Source: Lutibaculum baratangense AMV1
GTDB taxonomy: Bacteria; Pseudomonadota; Alphaproteobacteria; Rhizobiales; Tepidamorphaceae
Direction of reading: 5' to 3'
NCBI RefSeq assembly: GCF_000496075.1
Contig: NZ_AWXZ01000029.1
Span: 1 to 64,000 of the forward strand
Length of the DNA: 64,000 nucleotides
The translations under genes were made by a program, and so were the position numbers. Below are positions 35,540 through 46,998 of the stretch, piece by piece. The notes beneath the pieces were generated by a model. That model ran no database searches. It saw nothing but the letters and a program-made list of their open reading frames with translations, and was not told where the DNA came from. Each line of letters starts with the position of its first letter. Position 1 is the stretch's first letter.

Positions 35540-35572
35540 TCACGTGACGTCCGCCGTTGAACGGAAGTCTTG

Positions 35573-38251
<2,679 letters not shown>

Positions 38252-38403
38252 CAGTCATTCCCCGTTGGTCGCGCCGCAAGAGTCCCGCGCGGGCCATGCA
38301 ATCGCGCAAATTGCCGAAGACTTCAATCTCCGTGCGCCCGGCAGCGTCCTGTTCTGCAGCGGCGGCAGCCGCCGGGCGACCGCTCCGTGGGGCGGGCCTT
38401 GCC

Positions 38404-38541
38404 TCAGGCGGTCAGTCCCACGAGCCCGATGACGATGAGATAGATCGCGACGATGAAGCTCAGGAGCCTCGGCATGATCAGGATCAGAATGCCGGCGATC
38501 AGCGCCACGAGCGGCTGAACGGTCGTGAAATCGAAGGTCAT
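38404..38541 (-). CDS. DUF3096 domain small membrane protein
   Basis: A 45-residue protein starting MTFDFTTVQPLVALIAG, with two short hydrophobic helices: VALIAGILILIMP and FIVAIYLIVIGLVG. This is the DUF3096 pattern of tiny membrane proteins in proteobacteria, whose function is unknown. It lies 152 bases upstream of ppdK on the same strand and diverges from the acetyltransferase gene. The ribosome site is modest (GAGGTATCCC upstream of ATG). Confidence 0.8.
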   Translation of the reverse strand: MTFDFTTVQPLVALIAGILILIMPRLLSFIVAIYLIVIGLVGLTA

Positions 38542-38663
38542 TATCGGGATACCTCTGCTCCGGATGGAACCGCGGCGCAAGGACTGGAGCGCGCGCGGCG
38601 CCGCGGCGGCACTAAAACCCGCCAGAGGAAGAGCGGTTCCGCGCCGCCATGCTATGTTGCGGC

Positions 38664-39152
38664 ATGCGCGACGACATCTCGATCAGGCGCCTTGCGCTCG
38701 AGGACGTGCCACACCTCAGGGAGCTGAACGCTCTCTTCGCGACCGTCTTCGACGACCGGGCGACCTATTCCGGCCGGCCTCCCGACGACCCCTACCTCCG
38801 GCGGCTTCTCGCGATGGACCACGTCGTGGTCCTTGTGGCCGTGACGGAGGGCCGTCTCGTCGGCGGCCTCGTCGCCTACGCGCTCGACAAGTTCGAGCAG
38901 GCGCGCCGGGAGTACTATGTCTACGACCTCGCCGTCGACGCAGGCTTCCGCCGCAGGGGCTGCGCGACGGCGCTCCTGAACGAGCTCCGCAGGATCGCCG
39001 CCGACGCCGGCGGCTGGGTCGTCTTCGTGCAGGCCGACCACGGCGACGAGCCCGCGATCGCCCTCTACGAGAGCCTCGGGACCCGGGAGGAGGTGCTGCA
39101 TTTCGACCTGCCCGTCTCCGCCCGCGACGGAAAGGCGGACGAAGCGGGCTGA
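38664..39152 (+). CDS. GNAT acetyltransferase, AAC(3)-I-like
   Basis: A 162-residue GNAT protein whose core strongly resembles aminoglycoside 3-N-acetyltransferases of the AAC(3)-I family: [15 protein letters not shown], then GGLVAYALDKFEQARREYYVYDLAV, the acetyl-CoA loop FRRRGCATALLNEL, VVFVQADHGDEPAIALYESLG and TREEVLHFDL (each a family landmark). Whether it acetylates aminoglycosides or another amine is not determined; chromosomal members in environmental bacteria may be silent. An in-frame ATG at 38649 would add five residues. Nothing nearby looks like an integron or transposon. Confidence 0.85.
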   Translation: MRDDISIRRLALEDVPHLRELNALFATVFDDRATYSGRPPDDPYLRRLLAMDHVVVLVAVTEGRLVGGLVAYALDKFEQARREYYVYDLAVDAGFRRRGCATALLNELRRIAADAGGWVVFVQADHGDEPAIALYESLGTREEVLHFDLPVSARDGKADEAG

Positions 39153-39155
39153 GGC

Positions 39156-39188
39156 GCCCCTGCGCTGCCCCGTCTGCGCGAGAGGGGC
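39156..39188. terminator. Imperfect hairpin between convergent genes
   Basis: Outer arms GCCCCT and AGGGGC and inner arms GCGC and GCGC pair with a small asymmetric bulge, forming a stem between the acetyltransferase stop and the glyS stop. No T-tract. Low-confidence bidirectional terminator. Confidence 0.3.
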
Positions 39189-39192
39189 ACGG

Positions 39193-41445
39193 TCAGCCCT
39201 CGATCCTGGAGAAGTCGGCGACCCGGTCCATCGTCGCGCGGATCTGCGATAGGAGCCGCAGGCGGTTCTCGCGCAGCGCGGCGTCGTCGGCGTTCACCGT
39301 GACGTGGTCGAAGAATGCGTCGACCGGCGCGCGGAGCTGCGACAGCGCCGTCATCGCGGCCGCGAAGTCCTCGGCTTCAAGCGCGGCGTCGACCTCCGCG
39401 GTGACCGCCGAAAGCCGCTCGTAGAGAGTCGCCTCGGCCAGCTCCACGAGCTTCTCGCGGCTCGCCTCGCCCGCATGCGAGCGATCGTCCTTCTTCTCCT
39501 CGATGCGCAATATGTTCGCCGCGCGGCGATAGGCGGCGAGCAGGTTCGCGCCGTCCTCGGTGTCGAGGAACGCGCCCAGCGCCTCGACCCGGCGGAGGAT
39601 CATCAGGAGGTCGTCCTGAGGTTCCGGCGTCCCTGTCGCGCCTGCGGCGCTCCCCGCCTCTCGGCCAAGCGCGAACACGGCGTCGACGAGGTCGTGCCGC
39701 GCCCCCTGCTCGCGCAGCTGCACCTTCAGGCGGTCGGCGAAGAAGGCGACGAGATCCGCCGCCGCCGCAGCCACACGCGCCGGATCGACCTGGTGGTGGC
39801 GGTAGATCTCGTCCGAAATCTCCTCCTCGGTCTTCCCCGAGAGATCGAGGCCGAGCGTCGCGACGGCCTGGTCGATCGCCTGGTTCAGGGCAGCCGTGGA
39901 GTGCACCTGCCGCTCCTGGCGCTCGACCTGCTCGCGAAGGATAGGCAGGAGGCGGACCCGCAGCCCGTTTTCCAGGACGATCCGGATGATGCCGAGCGCG
40001 GCGCGGCGGAGGGCGTACGGGTCCTTCGAACCCGTCGGCTTCTCGTCGATAGCCCAGAAGCCCGAGAGCATGTCCAGCTTGTCGGCGAGCGAGACGGCGA
40101 TGGAGACCGGCTCCGTCGGCACGGCATCTCCCTGTCCCACCGGCTTGTAGTGGTCGCGGCAGGCATTGGCGACGTCGGCCTCACGTCCCTCGGCGAAGGC
40201 GTAGTAGCGGCCCATCACGCCCTGCAGCTCCGGAAACTCCCCGACCATCTCGGTCACGAGGTCGGCCTTGGCAAGGCGGGCGGCAAGAAACGCACGGTCG
40301 CCGCTGGCCCCGAGCCCGGCCGCAAGCTCGCGCGAGAGCTGGGCGATGCGGGCGACGCGGTCTCCTTGCGTGCCGAGCTTCTCGTGGAAGACGATGCTCC
40401 GAAGCTTCTTCGCGTGGTCGGCGAGGGTCGTCGCCTTGTCCTGCTCCCAAAAGAAGCGTGCATCCGACAGCCGCGCCGCGATCACCCGCTGGTTGCCCTC
40501 TGTGATCTTCCGGCCGCCGTCCTCCGCCTCGAGGTTCGCCACCAGCACGAAGCGGTTCGACAGGCTGCCCGTGGCAGGGTCATTGACGACGAAGCACTTC
40601 TGGTTCGCCCGTATCGTCAGGCGGATGACCTCCGGCGGGATCTCGAGGAAATCGCGGTCGAACTCGCCCATCAGCACGATCGGCCATTCGACGAGCCCCG
40701 CGACCTCGTCGAGCAGAGCTTCGTCCTCGACAAGGTCGAGCCCCTGCGCGAAGGCGAGGTTCTTCGCGTCGGCGCGGATCATCTCCTTCCGGCGCGCGGG
40801 ATCGAGCACGACCTTCGCGTCGAAGAGCTTCTTCTCGTAGTCCTCGAAGCGCTTCACCTCGATCTCGCCCGGCGCCATGAAGCGATGGCCGCGCGTCGTG
40901 CGGCCCGACCCGATGCCGTCGACCTCGAACGGCACGACGTCCGTGTCCTCGGTCTCGGGCCCGAACACGCAGAGGATCGAGTGCAGCGGCCGCACCCAGC
41001 GCAACGATCCCGTGCCCCAGCGCATCGACTTCGGCCAGGGGAACCTGCGGATGACGTCCGGCACCAGCTCGGCGATCACCTCTTCCGCCGTCCGGCCGGG
41101 CTTCTCGATGACCGCGACGTAGAACTCGCCCTTCTTCGGATCGCTCTCGATGCGCGCCTCGTCGATCGAGGCGAGCCCCGCGCCGCGCAGGAAGCCTTCG
41201 ATCGCCTTCTCGGGCGACCCCACCCGCGGGCCTTTGCGCTCCTCGCGCAAGTCGGGCCCCTTGGCGGGGATGCCCACGACGTTGAGCGCGAGCCGCCGCG
41301 GCGTCGCGAAGGCCTTCGCGCCCTCGTAGACGAGTCCCGCCTCGACGAGCCCGTCGGTCACGAGTTTCCTGAGGTCTTCCGCAGCGCGCGCCTGCATCCG
41401 CGCTGGGATCTCCTCGGAGAAGAGTTCGAGCAGGAGATCAGGCAT
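39193..41445 (-). CDS. glyS: Glycine--tRNA ligase beta subunit
   Basis: The tRNA-binding subunit of the alpha2beta2 glycyl-tRNA synthetase, 750 residues. N-terminus [18 protein letters not shown], the LPKSMRW-like [40 protein letters not shown], and the C-terminal DALR anticodon-binding region with [11 protein letters not shown]. It is the last gene of a glyQ / DUF559 / glyS unit and overlaps the DUF559 gene by 8 bases. The start ATG is fixed by family homology. Confidence 0.97.
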   Translation of the reverse strand: MPDLLLELFSEEIPARMQARAAEDLRKLVTDGLVEAGLVYEGAKAFATPRRLALNVVGIPAKGPDLREERKGPRVGSPEKAIEGFLRGAGLASIDEARIESDPKKGEFYVAVIEKPGRTAEEVIAELVPDVIRRFPWPKSMRWGTGSLRWVRPLHSILCVFGPETEDTDVVPFEVDGIGSGRTTRGHRFMAPGEIEVKRFEDYEKKLFDAKVVLDPARRKEMIRADAKNLAFAQGLDLVEDEALLDEVAGLVEWPIVLMGEFDRDFLEIPPEVIRLTIRANQKCFVVNDPATGSLSNRFVLVANLEAEDGGRKITEGNQRVIAARLSDARFFWEQDKATTLADHAKKLRSIVFHEKLGTQGDRVARIAQLSRELAAGLGASGDRAFLAARLAKADLVTEMVGEFPELQGVMGRYYAFAEGREADVANACRDHYKPVGQGDAVPTEPVSIAVSLADKLDMLSGFWAIDEKPTGSKDPYALRRAALGIIRIVLENGLRVRLLPILREQVERQERQVHSTAALNQAIDQAVATLGLDLSGKTEEEISDEIYRHHQVDPARVAAAAADLVAFFADRLKVQLREQGARHDLVDAVFALGREAGSAAGATGTPEPQDDLLMILRRVEALGAFLDTEDGANLLAAYRRAANILRIEEKKDDRSHAGEASREKLVELAEATLYERLSAVTAEVDAALEAEDFAAAMTALSQLRAPVDAFFDHVTVNADDAALRENRLRLLSQIRATMDRVADFSRIEG

Positions 41446-41854
41446 CGTCCGATCCTGCGGCCCCGTCGTCGGTCTTCGTCGCCTTCGCGCCACCCCGATC
41501 GCCCGCCACGGCAGCGACCTTTTCGACGCAGGCGTCGAGATCGGCCGTCACCTCGTCGGTGGAGAAGCGCAGGATCCGGTAACCCCTCGCCTCGAGAAAC
41601 GCCGTGCGCCGCCGCTCGGGCCGGCCGGCGGCCGCGCGATCGGTCTCGCCGACACCGATCTCGACGATCAGCTTCGGGCCGAGCGCGACGAGGTCTACCA
41701 TGTAGGAGCCGATCTGCACGTGATTGCGCACCTGCGCGGCCGGCATCCGCTCGGCAAGCGCCCGGCGCAGCCGCCGAGCGGCCTCGCTCTCGCCGGCGGC
41801 GATCGGACGGGGCGGAGCGCCGCGCGAGGGCGCCGTGGTCTTGGGACGCTGCAT
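41438..41854 (-). CDS. DUF559 endonuclease-like domain protein
   Basis: A 138-residue protein with a DUF559 (very-short-patch-repair-nuclease-like, PD-(D/E)xK-type) fold: [40 protein letters not shown] (acidic residues of a PDxxK-like core), [21 protein letters not shown]. The last ~25 residues are low-complexity. It lies inside the glycyl-tRNA synthetase operon: its ATG overlaps the glyQ stop by one base (TGATG) and its end overlaps the glyS start by 8. Nuclease activity is not established for this family; the usual catalytic Lys is not obvious. Confidence 0.85.
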   Translation of the reverse strand: MQRPKTTAPSRGAPPRPIAAGESEAARRLRRALAERMPAAQVRNHVQIGSYMVDLVALGPKLIVEIGVGETDRAAAGRPERRRTAFLEARGYRILRFSTDEVTADLDACVEKVAAVAGDRGGAKATKTDDGAAGSDDA

Positions 41855-42783
41855 CAGATCGCTCCCCCCGCTTCGGTGGCACGCCATGCTTCGCCGCAGG
41901 ACTTGGCCAATTCTCGCACTCTCAGGATGTAGCTCTGCCGCTCGGTCGGCGAGATCACGCCGCGCGCGTCGAGCAGGTTGAAGACGTGGCTCGCCTTGAT
42001 GCACTGGTCGTAGGCCGGCTGCGCCATCAGGTGCCGCTCGCGCGGCTCCCCTGCCCAGCCCTCCTCGACATATCTCCGGCACGCGGACTCCGCCATCCGG
42101 AACTGCTCGAAGAGCATCTCGGTGTCGGCGTGCTCGAAATTGTGCGTCGAGTATTCCTTCTCGGCCTGCAGGAACACGTCGCCGTAGGTGACCTTCTCGT
42201 CGCCCTCGCGCCCGTTGAAGTTCAGGTCGTAGACGTTGTCGACGCCCTGCACGTACATCGCGAGGCGCTCGAGCCCATAGGTCAGCTCGCCCGAGACCGG
42301 GTGGCAGTCGAAGCCCGCGACCTGCTGGAAGTAGGTGAACTGCGAGACCTCCATCCCGTCGCACCAGACCTCCCAGCCGAGGCCCCAGGCGCCGAGCGTG
42401 GGGCTCTCCCAGTCGTCCTCGACGAAGCGGATGTCGTGGTTCTTCTCGTCGATGCCGATCTCGCGCAAGGACCCGAGATAGAGGTCCTGCAGGTCCGGCG
42501 GCGACGGCTTCAAGAGCACCTGGAACTGGTAATAGTGCTGCAGCCGGTTCGGGTTCTCGCCGTAGCGGCCGTCCTTGGGCCGGCGCGAAGGTTGCACGTA
42601 GGCCGCCTTCCAGGGCTTCGGTCCCAGCGAGCGCAGCGTCGTCGCCGGATGGAACGTGCCCGCGCCGACCTCCATGTCGTAGGGCTGCAGCACGACGCAG
42701 CCGCGGGCGGCCCAGTAGCGCTGTAACGTGAGGAGAAGCCCCTGGAACGAGCGCAAGGGGCTCAGGAAATCCTGATCGGACAT
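41854..42783 (-). CDS. glyQ: Glycine--tRNA ligase alpha subunit
   Basis: The catalytic (class II) subunit of tetrameric glycyl-tRNA synthetase, 309 residues. Signatures: [26 protein letters not shown], then [44 protein letters not shown], and [13 protein letters not shown] (each in part). It heads the unit with the DUF559 gene and glyS. The start gives the usual short N-terminus. Confidence 0.97.
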   Translation of the reverse strand: MSDQDFLSPLRSFQGLLLTLQRYWAARGCVVLQPYDMEVGAGTFHPATTLRSLGPKPWKAAYVQPSRRPKDGRYGENPNRLQHYYQFQVLLKPSPPDLQDLYLGSLREIGIDEKNHDIRFVEDDWESPTLGAWGLGWEVWCDGMEVSQFTYFQQVAGFDCHPVSGELTYGLERLAMYVQGVDNVYDLNFNGREGDEKVTYGDVFLQAEKEYSTHNFEHADTEMLFEQFRMAESACRRYVEEGWAGEPRERHLMAQPAYDQCIKASHVFNLLDARGVISPTERQSYILRVRELAKSCGEAWRATEAGGAI

Positions 42784-42874
42784 CTGGACCTACGGGCTTT
42801 CGAGCTGTCGCGGCGCGTGAGCCGGTTCGGCGCCGCTGGATGCCGCGGACGTGTAGCCACGGCCCCTCCCCGGG

Positions 42875-43081
42875 TCAAGACGAAGGGCGGTCGTCCGGCA
42901 GGCGATAGACGCCGGTCGCGGGATCGCGCTCGAGGCGCTGCGCCGGCAGGCGCCCGATTCCCTCCTCGGCCTCGACCCGGTCGAGAACCCTGCGCACGCG
43001 CTGCTGCTCGCGCCGGAGGAGACGAAGCGCCGTCAGCCCTGCCCCCAGTAGCGCCGTTCCGACGAGAAAAGGATGCGGCAT
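42875..43081 (-). CDS. Small membrane-anchored hypothetical protein
   Basis: A protein of 68 residues, not recognised. One hydrophobic stretch at the N-terminus (FLVGTALLGAGLTALRLL) followed by a charged, helical, Arg-rich segment (REQQRVRRVLDRVEAEE) and a short tail. ATG 43081 has an excellent AAGGAGG eight bases upstream, which supports expression. It lies 14 bases downstream of the S49 peptidase gene and so is probably in its operon. Confidence 0.7.
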   Translation of the reverse strand: MPHPFLVGTALLGAGLTALRLLRREQQRVRRVLDRVEAEEGIGRLPAQRLERDPATGVYRLPDDRPSS

Positions 43082-43095
43082 GCGGGAGACCTCCT

Positions 43096-43947
43096 TCAGA
43101 TCCCGTAACGCGACCACATGGCTCTTGTTTCGAGGGTGGCGACGAGATCCTCCGCGAAGCTCGGATCAGCGGTCAGCCCGCCGTCGCGGAACGGGCCCAT
43201 GCGGCGGGAGAGGAATCCGCGCTGCGTCGAGACCGGCACGATCCGGATGTCCTCACCGTATCGGTCCTGCATCGTCTGGCGCAGGTCTCCCAGCGTGTCG
43301 ACGAGCCCGAGGTCGTGCGCCCTGTGGCCGGACCAGAACTCGCCCGTGAAGAGATCCTCGTCCGGCACCGTCAGCTTGCCGGCCCGGCGCTCGCGCACGA
43401 GGTCGACGAACATCTGCTGGATGTCCGCCTGGATCGCGCGCAGCCGCTCGACATCCTCATCCTTCGTCGGCTGGAAGGGGTCGAGCATGACCTTGCGCGG
43501 GCCGCTCGTGTAGACCCGGCGCTCGATGCCGACACGCTCGATCAGCTTGTCGAAGCCGAAGCCGGCCGCCACGACGCCGATCGAGCCGACGATCGAGCTC
43601 GAATCCGCGATGATCTCATCGCCGGCCAGCGCCACGAGATAGCCTCCCGACGCGCCGACATCCTCGATGAAGACGTGCACCTTTTTCTTGTGCCGTTCGG
43701 CCAGGGTGCGGATACGCGAGTAGATGAGACGGCTCTGCACGGGCGAGCCGCCCGGCGAGTTGATGCGGATCGCGACGGCGACGCCTCGCTTGTACCGGAA
43801 AGCCCTCTCGAGCGCGCCGGAGACGGCCGCCAGCGTGACCCCCGGCCGCAGCGGCGAAGCGACGCCGATCGGGCCGCTGAGCGTGACGGTCGGCACGACC
43901 GGCTTTCCGAGCCCGAGCCTCCCGAACAAGGCGGACATGATCCCCAC
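43096..43947 (-). CDS. S49 family serine peptidase (SppA-like)
   Basis: A single-domain signal-peptide-peptidase-like protease of 283 residues. Catalytic Ser100 lies in EDVGASGGYLVALAGDEI and the general-base Lys152 in TSGPRKVMLDPF; the 52-residue spacing equals that in single-domain Bacillus SppA. INSPGGSPVQS (63-73) supplies the oxyanion region. No membrane helix is visible at the N-terminus, unlike classical SppA. A GTG at 43947 overlaps the stop of the methyltransferase gene; an ATG three codons later is possible. Likely role: degradation of membrane-released peptides. Confidence 0.9.
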   Translation of the reverse strand: MGIMSALFGRLGLGKPVVPTVTLSGPIGVASPLRPGVTLAAVSGALERAFRYKRGVAVAIRINSPGGSPVQSRLIYSRIRTLAERHKKKVHVFIEDVGASGGYLVALAGDEIIADSSSIVGSIGVVAAGFGFDKLIERVGIERRVYTSGPRKVMLDPFQPTKDEDVERLRAIQADIQQMFVDLVRERRAGKLTVPDEDLFTGEFWSGHRAHDLGLVDTLGDLRQTMQDRYGEDIRIVPVSTQRGFLSRRMGPFRDGGLTADPSFAEDLVATLETRAMWSRYGI

Positions 43948-44753
43948 TATTCCGGTCTCCCGCAGGATGCCCCCACAACCCTCTCCCTATCGCGCGCTTT
44001 CCTGCCGAGGGCAAGGCGCGCGCCATCGCGCAGGACACGGTCGAGCTCGTCGCTGAATCCGTCGCCATCCCGGCCGTGAAGAGCTAGCCCCGGCAGGAGC
44101 GATAGCGGTGCCCTCGCGCCGCGGCGGCCCTGCACGATGATGCGCCGCGCGCTTCGCCCAGGCCGCGGGTGGAGCGGCAGGAGGTGGAGATCGCCGAAGC
44201 GATGACCGAAAGCGTGCAGCACGCCCTCGAGCGCCTCCGCCTCGTGGACCAGCGTCAATGTGCCACGCCCCCGGACGGCGCCGGCGGAGAAGCGGATCCA
44301 CGCCCCGAGCGCCTCGACGGGCAGCAGGTGGGCGGCCTCCCGCTCCGGCGAGCTCCGGTGGCGGCGGGGATCGCGGAACGGCGGATTGGCGATCGCATGC
44401 TCCGCGACCGCATTCGAGGCTTCAGCTCCCGCCTCGCCGATACGCAGGCAGCGGACCGCCGCGCGGTCGCCGAACCCGTTGCGCCGGAGGTTTTCCTCCG
44501 CGAGCTCCGCCATGGCCGGATCCGCCTCGACCAGGATCGCTTTCGCCCCGGGAACGCGCGCGAGGAGGCAGAGGCTCGCGACCCCCGCTCCGGCGCCGAG
44601 ATCGAGCACCGTCTCGCCCTCGCATGCCGGGCAGGCGGCGGCGATCAGCACCGCCTCGAGGCCGGAGCGGTGGCCCCGCCGCGGCTGCAGGGCCCGCACC
44701 CGGCCGCCGAGGAAGGCGTCGTCGGTCAGCTCAGGAGGCTCACCCGAGCTCAT
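43947..44753 (-). CDS. TrmN6-like SAM-dependent methyltransferase
   Basis: A 268-residue N6-adenine-type methyltransferase related to TrmN6, which modifies A37 of tRNA1(Val). Motif I is VLDLGAGAGVASLCLLARVP, an acidic strand follows in ILVEADPAM, and the catalytic NPPF lies in AIANPPFRDP, as in DNA/RNA adenine methyltransferases. The start overlaps the DUF2007 gene by 14 bases and the stop overlaps the S49 gene start. The tRNA target is inferred from the family. Confidence 0.88.
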   Translation of the reverse strand: MSSGEPPELTDDAFLGGRVRALQPRRGHRSGLEAVLIAAACPACEGETVLDLGAGAGVASLCLLARVPGAKAILVEADPAMAELAEENLRRNGFGDRAAVRCLRIGEAGAEASNAVAEHAIANPPFRDPRRHRSSPEREAAHLLPVEALGAWIRFSAGAVRGRGTLTLVHEAEALEGVLHAFGHRFGDLHLLPLHPRPGRSARRIIVQGRRGARAPLSLLPGLALHGRDGDGFSDELDRVLRDGARLALGRKARDRERVVGASCGRPE

Positions 44754-44958
44754 CGGCCAGTTCCGCGTCGATCATGAGCCGGCGCGCCTGGTCGTATCGG
44801 TCGTCGGGCACGAGAACGCGGCGCGGCAACACGCCGAGGGAGCCTTCCAGGACGCTCATGTTCTGGTCGAGCACAACCGCGCCGATGCCGGCATCCCGCA
44901 GAAGGCTCTCCACGAAGCTGATCAGGACGAAGTCGTTCGTGCGCAGGAGCTCTTTCAT
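44740..44958 (-). CDS. DUF2007 domain protein
   Basis: A 72-residue protein starting MKELLRTNDFVLISFVESLL, then AGIGAVVLDQNMSVLEGSLG and LPRRVLVPDDRYDQARRLM. This is the DUF2007 family, a PII-like small fold often called a putative signal-transducing protein. It is the first gene of a unit with the methyltransferase, S49 peptidase and small membrane protein, and diverges from the polyprenyl synthase gene. Function unknown. Confidence 0.88.
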   Translation of the reverse strand: MKELLRTNDFVLISFVESLLRDAGIGAVVLDQNMSVLEGSLGVLPRRVLVPDDRYDQARRLMIDAELADELG

Positions 44959-45095
44959 GCGGGACCTTCTTGCGAGCGCCAATCGGGCCGGGCCGGGCCC
45001 GCCACCATCGCACGCCCGCGCATCCTCCCCAAGGCTTGCTCCATACTCCCTCTCTGCTACTTTCCGCGACAGCCTCACCGGAGAGTTCGCGAGCC

Positions 45096-46112
45096 TTGCA
45101 GACAGCCGCAGAAGCCCAGACACAGTTCGCCCGCACAGACAGCATCGAGCCGCTGGTCGGCCTCGTGGCCGGCGACATGAAGGCCGTGAACGAGCTGATC
45201 ATCGAGCGGACCGGCTCCGACGTCACGCTCATCCCCGAGGTCGCGGCGCATCTGATCGATTCCGGCGGCAAGCGGCTCAGACCGATGCTGACCCTCGCCT
45301 GTGCGCAGATGTTCGGCTATCGCGGCGACGGTCACGTCAAGCTCGCGGCGAGCGTCGAGTTCATGCACACCGCGACCCTTCTGCACGACGACGTGGTCGA
45401 CGAGAGCGAGCTGCGCCGCGGCAAGGCTGCGGCCCGCATGGTGTGGGGCAACGAGGCGAGCGTCCTGGTCGGCGACTTCCTGCTCGGTCAGGCCTTCCGC
45501 ATGATGGTCGAGGTTGCCTCGCTGCCGGCGCTCGAGGTCCTGTCGCGTGCTGCCGCCGTGATCGCCGAGGGCGAGGTGATGCAGCTCAAGACGGCGCACG
45601 AGCTCGAAACGAGCGAAGCGCGTTACATGGCCGTGATCGAAGCCAAGACGGCCGCCCTCTTCGCCTCGGCGGCCGAGGTCGGGGCGATCGTCGCGGGCAA
45701 GGGTGAGGCAGAGCGCGAAGCGCTTCGGACCTACGGGCACGAATTGGGCCTCGCCTTCCAGCTGATCGACGACGCGCTCGACTACTCGGGCGTCCAGGCG
45801 GAGCTCGGAAAGCGCGTCGGCGACGATTTCCGCGACGGGAAGATCACGTTGCCCGTGCTGATCGCCTACTGGAAGGGCGACGACGACGAGAAATCGTTCT
45901 GGCGGACCGCCATGCGCGAAGGCAACCAGACCGACCGGGATCTCTCCCGGGCGATCGACCTGATGGCTCGGCACGGAGCGCTCGAGGAGACGGTGGCCCG
46001 CGCGAACGCGCATGGCGCGACCGCGCAGGAGGCTCTCATGAGGCTGCCGGAGACGCCGCATCGCGAAGCTCTGCTCGACGTCGTCGGCTTCTGCGTCAAC
46101 CGGCGATTCTGA
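45096..46112 (+). CDS. ispB: Long-chain polyprenyl diphosphate synthase (octaprenyl/decaprenyl type)
   Basis: Elongates farnesyl diphosphate with isopentenyl diphosphate to make the ubiquinone side chain. It is 338 residues from TTG 45096. First Asp-rich motif DDVVD (98-102, in LLHDDVVDESELRRGKA) and second motif DDALD (in QLIDDALDYSG). The residues before the first motif are small or Ala (EFMHTATLLHDD), consistent with a long product. No ATG or GTG start fits the conserved N-terminus; TTG has GGAG about 14 bases upstream, so the start is uncertain. It overlaps the convergent ispE by 17 bases. Confidence 0.9.
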   Translation: MQTAAEAQTQFARTDSIEPLVGLVAGDMKAVNELIIERTGSDVTLIPEVAAHLIDSGGKRLRPMLTLACAQMFGYRGDGHVKLAASVEFMHTATLLHDDVVDESELRRGKAAARMVWGNEASVLVGDFLLGQAFRMMVEVASLPALEVLSRAAAVIAEGEVMQLKTAHELETSEARYMAVIEAKTAALFASAAEVGAIVAGKGEAEREALRTYGHELGLAFQLIDDALDYSGVQAELGKRVGDDFRDGKITLPVLIAYWKGDDDEKSFWRTAMREGNQTDRDLSRAIDLMARHGALEETVARANAHGATAQEALMRLPETPHREALLDVVGFCVNRRF

Positions 46113-46998
46113 CGATCGTCGGAGCGACGGTGCGCGTCGCGGTCGCCAAGATCCACCACTTCGGCCGCACGGAGCGCAGCTCGGCCGCCGCGCGCTCGGC
46201 TGTGTCCAAGTCGGCGAAGACACCGAAGCAGGTGGCGCCGGAGCCGCTCATGCGGGCGAAGCCGCAGCCCGGCAGCTGCCGCAGAGCCGCCAGCACCTCG
46301 CCTACCACCGGCTCCGTCGCGATCGCCGGCGCCTCGAGATCGTTGTGCGCCCGGGCCAGCCACGCCACCACGTCCGGGATGTCGCGCAGGCCCTCGCTTG
46401 GCGGCAGCGGACCCCTCGAACGAAGGTCCAGGGCGCGGAAGACCCTGCCGGTCGGAACCGGGACGAGGGGGTTCGCGAGGAGAAGCGGCAGCGACGGGAA
46501 GCCCGGCAGGGGCTCGATCACCTCGCCGATGCCGCGGGCGCGGAGCGGCACTCCCGCCAGGCACATCGGCACGTCGGCACCGAGGGCAAGAGCTGCGGCG
46601 TGAAGCCGCGCCCTATCCGGCGAACGATCGCTCAGATCCGCCAGCAGGCGCAGAGCGGCGGCCGCATCGGCCGAGCCGCCGCCGATTCCGGCAGCGACGG
46701 GAAGGTTCTTCTCGAGCTCGATGCGGACCGGCAACCCGCCCAGCAGCCGCGCCGCCTTCAGAACGAGATTCTCCGAGACGTCCTCGTCGCGAAGGGAGGC
46801 GGCGAACGGCCCTTCAACGACGAGCCCCAGATCCACCGCGGGCTCCGTCTCGAGCCGATCGGCCACGCCGGTGAAAACCGCCACCGTGTCGAGCAGGTGA
46901 TACCCGTCGTCGCGGCGGCCCGTCACGTGCAGCGCGAGGTTCACCTTCGCCGGGGCCTCGAGCGACAGCCGCCGGGCCGCTGCCTCGCCGTGCCTCAC
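46096..46998 (-). CDS. ispE: 4-diphosphocytidyl-2-C-methyl-D-erythritol kinase
   Basis: A GHMP kinase of the MEP isoprenoid pathway, 300 residues. N-terminal APAKVNLALHVTGRRDDGYHLL, the ATP loop LPVAAGIGGGSADAAAALRLL, LGADVPMCLAG, and the C-terminal MSGSGATCFGVFAD. GTG 46998 overlaps the stop of the TPR gene (GTGA), so translation is coupled to it. Its 3' end overlaps the polyprenyl synthase gene on the other strand. Confidence 0.95.
   Translation of the reverse strand: MRHGEAAARRLSLEAPAKVNLALHVTGRRDDGYHLLDTVAVFTGVADRLETEPAVDLGLVVEGPFAASLRDEDVSENLVLKAARLLGGLPVRIELEKNLPVAAGIGGGSADAAAALRLLADLSDRSPDRARLHAAALALGADVPMCLAGVPLRARGIGEVIEPLPGFPSLPLLLANPLVPVPTGRVFRALDLRSRGPLPPSEGLRDIPDVVAWLARAHNDLEAPAIATEPVVGEVLAALRQLPGCGFARMSGSGATCFGVFADLDTAERAAAELRSVRPKWWILATATRTVAPTIVRIAG

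Larger units (their letters stand above)
35251..35572. other. Intergenic region between sleB and ppdK genes
   Basis: Both flanking genes are on the minus strand, so this holds the sleB upstream region and the ppdK 3' end. Bases 35380-35400 are distinctly AT-rich and contain a CtrA-like sequence; the ppdK terminator lies at 35517-35539. A 62-codon plus-strand frame crosses the region, but it contains the terminator stem and has no homology I recognise. Confidence 0.6.

Noticed and set aside
35359-35547. A short Lys-rich plus-strand frame ending before ppdK
   Set aside because: It contains the ppdK terminator stem and has no ribosome site or homologue that I recognise.
38568-38640. Separated inverted repeat GGAACCGC / GCGGTTCC in the DUF3096-acetyltransferase gap
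   Set aside because: Arms are over 50 bases apart and lie in a highly GC-rich stretch with several alternative pairings.
39304-42726. A very long plus-strand open frame opposite glyS, DUF559 and glyQ
   Set aside because: Its translation has low complexity, rich in Arg, Glu and Leu, with no family motif; it is the antisense shadow of confirmed genes in GC-rich DNA.
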